Part shown: positions 56,887 through 64,000 of the stretch, piece after piece
How positions within the stretch are numbered: the stretch's first letter is position 1
Layout: the number at the start of each line of letters is the position of its first letter
Origin: Takakia lepidozioides
Lineage: Eukaryota > Streptophyta > Takakiopsida > Takakiales > Takakiaceae
Direction of reading: 5' to 3'
Length of the DNA: 64,000 nucleotides
NCBI GenBank assembly: GCA_030704615.1
Contig: CM060734.1
Span: 4,278,001-4,342,000 of the forward strand
The notes under the pieces: generated by a model
The model's database searches: none
What the model saw: only the letters and a program-made list of their open reading frames with translations
What the model was told of the DNA's origin: nothing
Program-made: the position numbers and the translations under genes

Positions 56887-59800
56887 ATGGTGGTTTCATT
56901 CCTTCCTAGCTTCAACCAAAACTGGAGCTGGTTGGATTGTATGCATTCTCTATTGATAAGTACCTGCTTACAGAACTGTCAAGGCTTGGCAGGGCACTTG
57001 GAGGGTATTGGTGTTCGGAAGTTTATACAGCCACTCATAGTGAAGAGGGAGTGCACTTTTACTTCGTGTGCATGGAAATCCCCTCGGGTCTTAAGTGGAT
57101 CTCTGGCAAGTACAACTCAGACCTCCTCAATTGGGGAGTGTATGTTCTGGCCAATACGGAGGGCTTCAGCTTGTTGTAATTCTGTATGATGTCTAGACCT
57201 TTTCCATTGCGTTTGTCCACCATTTATCTATCCAGTTACCTACTTTCACCCTTACGATGGCTGAGAGTCGATAATTTTATCTTGTCCAAACACCTTACTG
57301 ACCCAGACCATCCTCCTTCTCCTTTTTACTTTCTTCCAGCGGCTAATGCAACATTGTAAGCCAGAACAATCTTCCAGCAAGTTGGTGGTGACTAAGTCAG
57401 AGGCCTGGTAACGCCAAACATTACAATGTGTAACGAAACCTGGAAAATACTGGGCATGGCCCCTGTCCAAATGATTGTGACAAGGGTGTGGTGCCCAATC
57501 CGGGATTCTCTATCCCACCTGACTGTCTGCGGGGTTGTTCCACCACTAGCTCTCTGACTTGCTGCTTTGCAAATGTAGCACATGAGATGGGACAGTTTTG
57601 AATTACTCAGGTTGGAAGCAAGTTATAGGCTTCGCAAAAACTGTTCCTGCTGCTAAATTCAATCATGTGGCTTCTCTACTAGAATTTGAAAGATCTTCTG
57701 TTTTCAAAGCAGCAAAACTAATTTTGGATGTCATGGTCTGGCACACCTCAGTGGTTTTTGTGGATTTAAATCAGATGGTGTACAGTTGAGCTGCAGAAGT
57801 ATGGCTCTATAGACAGTTATGTACTCTTGCACTTGAATTCCGTTACTGGCTGCATTTTGATCGGTTTCATTTCAGTTCTGTCCATTTTGGCTGAGAGGAT
57901 TGAATCCAGGTTGTTGAGTACCGAGGTTTGCGCAAGAGGGTCAAACACATCAAGGCAAGGTCCAGCACTGCTGCCTGTTGTGGTGCCTCACATGAGCCTC
58001 AAACATCATCCAGAATCATCACCCCTGTGACCCTGTGGGAGGTAAGAGTTGCCATCAATGTACCACAAGCCTAGTTTTCTCTGCTGATGGTACCCTGATG
58101 CACTTGGAAAGTAAATGGTATTCCTGTGATATGGACATCTTTGTGAAATTGCACATAGGTTGTCCACAATGGCGTTTCAAAGTTGTTGAGTAGGTTCAAT
58201 TTCAATTTTTTGGATCATGTAACTCTGTTACCATTGATAGTGTTTTTTTTTCTCTTAATTATATTTTGAATTATGAGTTCAGAGCTTGAAGCCAACCATC
58301 AAGTATCTTTCAGTGGCGCAATTGAGCATGGTAAAAGATGCTTTGAAGGTATATGTGCCCAGATGCTTTTTGAATCCCTCTTGAAAGCGTTTTTGGTGTA
58401 TGCGCCACGTCTGTTTTAGCCAACCAATGATTCGTGTCAGTGTATCCTTTCAGAGAGAATAAAGACTTCTAACTTTTATAGCTGATTGTGGTTGAGGTGA
58501 GCTTGCACTGGCTGCTCTTATATAGAACAGAAGAGTAAGACATGATGAGCTCTTGGGTGGGTTGTTGGAAGGAAGATAGGAGATGTTCTTTTCTGTGAGA
58601 TTTTACAAGCTACTAGACTTCAGCCAGTTTGCTTCTCATTTGACAACTCTAAGTGGTCGCTCTGAGATATATCCTCCCTTATGCACCACATTATCCATTA
58701 GTTCTTGCAGAATATGTGGTGACTCCTTTCATAGACAGTGCTTAAGGTTTCTTTTACACCTTCGTTTTCTTTGTCTGGGAGTTCTGCAGGTGGCATTTGA
58801 GGCCCACGATGGGCAGAAGCGCAAGAGTGGGGAGCCTTATATTACTCATCCTGTTGAGGTTGCACGAATTTTAGGAGAACTTGTGAGTTCAAGCCGTTCT
58901 GACACTTAGTGAGAAGTAGATGTGTTGGGATGTGAAATGAAGGAGATTGCCAACCTTTCTTGCTAGATGTGTTGTTGTTGGTAGTACTGAAGTAGTAGGG
59001 TGCAAAGACAATATAGGGCTTTGCACTCGTTTAATTCGTATTTGCCTGAAAATCAAGAGTTGCATCCACTAAAAAATTCAAGAACTCTGCTACCAAACTA
59101 GCACGGCCTACTAAATCAGGTTCTCATGTCCAACTGTACACCCGGGGCTAGCTTTTTGGACGGCTGAATAGACAAAGCTATATCTCTCTTTCAAGAGGTT
59201 GTTGCCTCCACCTTTCTCTTGGGACGAAGAATTCTGTACACTCTATGATGGAACTGTGGGCTGTTGCTCATTGTGTCACGGCCTTCCTCTCCCCTATTGA
59301 ATGAGTCAACTGACCAGCAAGGTGGACAACCACCCTCACTTAAGAGTACGTGGCTGAACAGGTGAGGGAATGTTCATGGTGGGTTGTGAGAACGTGAAAA
59401 GCAACAAAAAATGCCTGGATGCATCTTGTGAAGTGTTATGCAATGAGACTTGCCTGCGGCCCTAATGCATCTAATGCTAATCTTGATTTTAAAAGCTCCC
59501 TCATTCTTGCCACCGGCTGTTTGCTTTCTAATGCCTCCTGGGCATCAGGTCCAAGAAAGAGCAACCTCCCAGCCTGCATCCAAAGAGATCTTTGGATTTT
59601 TCCCATACTGTAGGTAGTGAGCACCGACAGTCAATGTATGTTGATCATTCATGGAATCATTGTTTAGTTTGGGGGATGTTACTTCCATTCATGGCTTACT
59701 ATTGTGGACAACTCCGATGAAGCTCAGTTTGCTTACATTTGGTTCATGAAGACTCATGAGACAGTTGATCTTGTTACAGTCATCTTATCTGACATGTGCA

Positions 59801-62800
59801 AGTGGGGAGGGAAACCAGCTAAGCCAGTTACTGAAGAAGGTTGCACACAATCCATGGCGGCGATCACAAGGGTTGATCATTATGATAGACAGTTTTGATT
59901 GAATGTGACGGTTTGGTTGCATGGAGACAGTCAGACTCAAATGGATGCTTCTATACCTGGATGATTATGTGCAGGAGATGGACTGGGAGACAGTTGTTGC
60001 TGGCCTTTTGCATGACACTGTGGAGGATACACAGCTAGTCACTTTTAAAAAGATTGAGGACCAATTTGGGCCTGCTGTACGACGCATTGTGGAGGGTGAA
60101 ACTAAGGTAGTTTTCTTATGTTATGAGGATGCTACAGAGCTTTGAAGTTAGATTGTATGGATTTGATAAATGGTTGGGCCTGGTTTTGTAGGTGTCAAAA
60201 CTTGGCAAAATACAGTATCAAAACTCCGAGTTGCTGTCCAGGGATGTCAAAGCAGATGACTTGAGACAAATGTTTTTAGCCATGACAGAAGAGGTACTTT
60301 CAAGCCTTGCTACTGTCCTTCGCATCTTCTTCAGATGTTGACATTTAAACAGCCTATTCAAGTTTCCTGACTCTTGTTTCATTCTCACTCACAACCACCT
60401 TTTTCATATCATTTCATTTGTTTGGGTTATTTTATTATTACAAGGGCGGAATTTGTCATCAGTGTGAGTAACGTTCTAGAACTAACATGAGAGACTCTCA
60501 AATTAATCTGTGTGTTAGTGTAGTATAGTGAGGGTTAGTAGAAGGTCGTTGTAGGCTTGGGCTTCGTTCAATTGGTCTTGGACGCATTAAACAGGTTCTG
60601 GACACATTAAACATTAATGTTTAAGGATGATGGCTTTTAAGTTGGATCAAACAAGCATATATCATTACCAACCACCATTCGACATGGATGGTCCAAGATG
60701 AAATGTCATTAATATCTAACCTCAAGTGTGTGTATACAAGGTTGGGACATAATGAATTTTTGGCATATATGTGTATTCTGAATCCTGCGTATTTATGACG
60801 TTTTGACTACACACTTGGATGACCGGCTCTAACCAGTATCTGGATGACCAACTGTAGCCGGTCCCATATTTTGAAAAAAGGTATCTCAGAGAAATAGATA
60901 CGTGTAAATAGCATCCATTGTACCGAGATACCTTTTTTGATGAGGCTATTTAGGGAGTCTTATAGAGTTGAGTCAAATGTTATGGTACAGGCTTAAGGAT
61001 TTCCCCACATAGGGTAAGGGTTTTAATATGTCGTTTGACATACAGATGATATTTGAAGTAGCCTTTTGTTAACTATCATTCGTAAGAACATTTAACTTGT
61101 TCTGGAAGTCAAAGGACACCCCATGCTGAAGAACCTTCCCTAGGGACGGTTATACTTCATTGTAGGAGCTCTTGCAGGAAAAAGCATGCAATTCTGGATC
61201 AGCCAGTGTACAAAAACACACACTACCAGAGAAAAGAGTTAGCGAAATAATAGTGGGAATGTGACACCCAAGTTTATAGCAGCAGGTTCAGATGATTGAG
61301 TGGGTTTGCTGGTCGCAATTTTTGTGGCGGTATCTAGTTTAGCAGTGACTAGGGTGAGGGTGGCTCTATTGGTATTTCTATGTTACAATTTTGAATGCTT
61401 ATGTATGCAGGTGCGTGTCATAATTGTGAAGCTTGCAGATAGGTTGCATAACATGCGGACTCTTATGCACATGCCTCCACACAAGCAGGTTTCCAAGAAA
61501 GATCTTGTCCTCTTGTATTGTGACGCCACTGTTAAACTTTTCGAATATGAAAGGTGTGAAGTTTGCAATTCTACTGCTGAAGTACTTAGCTAATAATCTC
61601 TGTTAGGCATCAAGAAAATGACTTGTTCACTATGGTTGCAAGTTGATGACTTTTGGATTTAACATGCAGCGGCACATTGCAGTGGAGACATTGCAAGTTT
61701 TTGCACCTTTGGCAAGGCTGTTAGGGATGTACCGTATTAAGGTGGGTATAACCTTGCACTCTTAGATCACGAGCGCCAGATGCTATATGTGGTCATTGAA
61801 GAAATATGCTTTCACTAACTGGCGCAGGTTTTATGCAAAGACCACTGAGTGCTGAGCTCTGTGCTGGGATGGTTGGGGAACAGTCAGAACTGGAGGAGTT
61901 ATCATTTATGTATGCATATCCAGAGGAGTATGCAGATGTGAAGTGTCGAGTGCAGGTCCTGTGCAAAGAACAAGAGGAGGTGGTGTTGGAGGTAGATTTC
62001 CACCTGCAGTTTTTTGTACAAACAATTTTTTTGGTTGGTTTCTCGCAACTCAAATGCCCAAAAGTTGCCATTTGTTATGCAGGCAAAGAAAGTATTGCTG
62101 CAAACGACTGTGAAGGACCAGTTTCTTGGCTACATGACTTTGGATGTAAAGGTGGTCACCCTTTGTAAAGAACTTTACAGGTACCTCTTGCTCTGATTTT
62201 TATGGGCATTCTGTTAGACCTACTTATTACTTTCCAGGTCTTTGTGTACTTCTTATTTACTTTGCACACATTCTCTTCTGGTTATTAAGGGAATGTCACT
62301 TTTACGTATGAACATATGTGCTTTAATCCTGGTTCTATATAGAAATAGAAATCTACAGTGTACATAATAATAGCTGTCATCCCTCCTTGGCTGCTGCCTT
62401 CTAGCAAGTGCGCTCAACCATTGTGGACATGGCCGAATTCAGATTCACATATACATTGTGCAGCAATGCATTAACACCTTACAGCATCCCATATATTCCA
62501 GGAGAAATTGTTCAATTTACTCAAGTTGAGAATTCATGTCTGACGCTTTTAGTTCTGAGGAAAAACAAGTACCTGCATGCACAGGGTGTTAAGATTGTGC
62601 AAGGCCACATATGTTAAAGCTGTCGGGTAGGATGGTCGTTTTCTTTTGAGCCAAGCATGACGACAGTACGCAAGGCATGCAAACAGGACTTTGTTCCTGG
62701 ATTTGTTGCTGTCTAATTAGTAGCTGTTTGGGTTGTGTTGGACTAGCATCCATAAGAAAATACTGGACACGAAGTGCTGTGCGGATGAGATTCGAGATAT

Positions 62801-63903
62801 TGCGCAGGTTCATGATGATTTTCTTTTTGCCTTCCGGGAAGTGACAGTGAGTCGTTGATGCATTCATGTAGGTAAAACTTAATTCTAGGTTGATTGTTCC
62901 CCCGGTGAAACGAGGCATTATGATGCACATGGACTTTCTGGTTCTTGCTGTCAGAAGCAACTTTTTTTGGATGGTGTGACTGTATGAAAGTGCGAGCTTC
63001 TCCAATTTAAAGCATGTGACTTTTGGTTTACTGGATGCAGCTAAGGATTATTTTGAGAATGAAACCAGGTGCAACAGTGGGCCCGCTCTGTAATGTCCAG
63101 CAGGTACCTCTCACATTATTTTCCGTTTCGTGGGGATATCCATGACCCAGTATACCATGCCTGAGGTGCGATTGTGTTGTTGTGATTTGCAGGTACACAG
63201 GTATTTGCCCGTTACTTGGGAATGTCAGTTGACCAAGTTAACCATGTCTGAGGTGTGTTCCTTGGTTGTGATTTGCAGGTATGCTACCATGTGCTGGGTC
63301 TAGTGCATGCCATGTGGCCCCCAGTTCCTCAAACGGTATACAGCACAACCTTTCTAATGCAGCATTTCTGCTCCCAATTGTAGATATAACGGACGTTGGG
63401 TAGCATGGACTTAAGACCTTACCGGGATGACTCTTTTCCAGGCCTTGAAGACGTGTAATTGCATTGTGCTGTTGCAGATGAAGGATTACATCGCCACACC
63501 AAAACCCAATGGCTATCAGAGTCTTCATACAACAGTCATTCCATTTGGCTCAAAGACATATTTCTCTCTAGAAATTCAGGTAAATCCAAAAGGATTTGAG
63601 GTTCGGGTCATCAAGTATTCCACGAAGGGTGACATTGTGCCTTGTTGACCCTTCAATTGCCAGTATGCACTTGACCGAGTGCTTGGTTGGCAGATTCGGA
63701 CAGAGGAGATGGATAAGCTGGCAGAATGGGGAATAGCGGCCCACCACAGTGGGAAGTGGGCGGTTGAGCAGGAGTCTGATGCACTTGGTGCTTTCGCACT
63801 CGCAGGACCAAATGGCCCTGTTGTTGGCAATATCGCCAGCATTAAGCCACCTCAATCTCGAGGTTGGAGTGGCTGCTTAAATGATGCCGATATTGCTCGA
63901 AGG
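56887..63903 (+). CDS. RSH1: RelA/SpoT homolog, RSH1 type (continues past the window)
   Basis: Plant plastid stringent-response enzyme that makes or hydrolyses (p)ppGpp. Exons placed by GT-AG sites and unbroken frame: first exon within 56887-57189 (CAWKSPRVLSGSLAST, an RSH1-type N-terminus; donor unresolved), 57910-58041, 58283-58348, 58790-58882, 59975-60106, 60192-60293, 61411-61488, 61670-61741, 61884-61991, 62083-62180, 62747-62807, 63041-63103, 63279-63335, 63478-63579, 63694-63903. An exon could be missing between the first two. HD hydrolase motifs are intact: EAHDGQKRKSGEPYITHP, GLLHDTVEDT, KLADRLHNMRTL. In the synthetase part EIRDIAQLRIILRMKP, KDYIATPKPNGYQSLHT and QIRTEEMDKLAEWGIAAHH are present. 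TGS and ACT domains should follow beyond 64 kb. The first start at 56887 would give an N-terminal extension suited to a plastid transit peptide. Introns are 85 bp to 1.1 kb. No break is visible. Confidence 0.9.
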
Positions 63904-64000
63904 GTAAGTGGTGTTAGTCCTGGCCTCCCTCTTTGGATAATGCCAAAGAATTTCAGTCTGTGTGCATAGATAACTGTGTGATTGGTCTGATTTTAGTGTC

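Noticed and set aside
59416-59898. Separate genes in the 59.4-59.9 kb ORFs
   Set aside because: They lie in the RSH1 intron between the exons ending at 58882 and starting at 59975 and show no domains.

Overview
This is nuclear DNA of a streptophyte (land plant or charophyte alga; nothing here fixes the species). The evidence is a multi-exon RSH1-type stringent-response gene with GT-AG introns at the right edge, and a dense plant-type transposon load: chromoviruses with an integrase chromodomain, a Mutator-like element (MULE) with a Ulp1-type protease, Helentron-type Helitrons, tRNA-derived SINEs, and captured fragments of DRM methyltransferase. Only two genes look like host genes: RSH1 (56.9 kb to beyond the right edge) and an unnamed gene at 32.8-34.1 kb with a DGNHR motif. 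A degenerate SET-domain gene (41.9-43.4 kb) may be host or transposon cargo.

Layout. 0.4-5.6 kb: decayed MULE with a transposase pseudogene (+) and a convergent Ulp1-like protease gene (-), embedded in CAGTC-type degenerate repeats. 5.6-11.6 kb: unrecognised coding remnants and local tandem repeats. 11.6-18.9 kb: a large foldback block of two nested inverted-repeat pairs (A/A' about 0.67 kb, B/B' about 2.5 kb) carrying a DRM methyltransferase fragment, a cluster of GCGACC/GGTCGC hairpins and an array with a period of about 170 bp. 18.9-29.1 kb: one Ty3/gypsy chromovirus cut in its reverse transcriptase. Its 3' half lies inverted at 18.9-23.15 kb and its 5' half forward at 26.5-29.1 kb; the empty insertion site survives in the sister repeat near 12.68 kb. 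29.1-31 kb: no genes. 31.1-34.4 kb: twelve copies of a palindrome around AATTCCGCGCGGAACT, flanking and inside the intron of the DGNHR gene but absent from its exons; a SINE with a 12-bp target duplication splits that gene's last exon. 37.5-54 kb: a Helentron split by a second Ty3/gypsy element. The Helentron N-terminal half is on the minus strand (37.75-39.4 kb), the C-terminal half on the plus strand (50.2-54.0 kb), with a shared CTAGC target duplication. Between them lie an integrase with a PHD finger, the SET gene, a LINE 3' remnant, the truncated second retroelement and a 438-aa accessory ORF. 54-56.9 kb: repeats and another Helitron helicase remnant. 56.9-64 kb: RSH1.

The recurrent theme is nested transposons that were later broken by inversions with breakpoints inside the transposons. 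The nesting can be read from target-site duplications and from an empty site preserved in the window. Almost all transposon genes are frameshifted, so they are annotated as pseudogenes; RSH1 is intact as far as it is visible.
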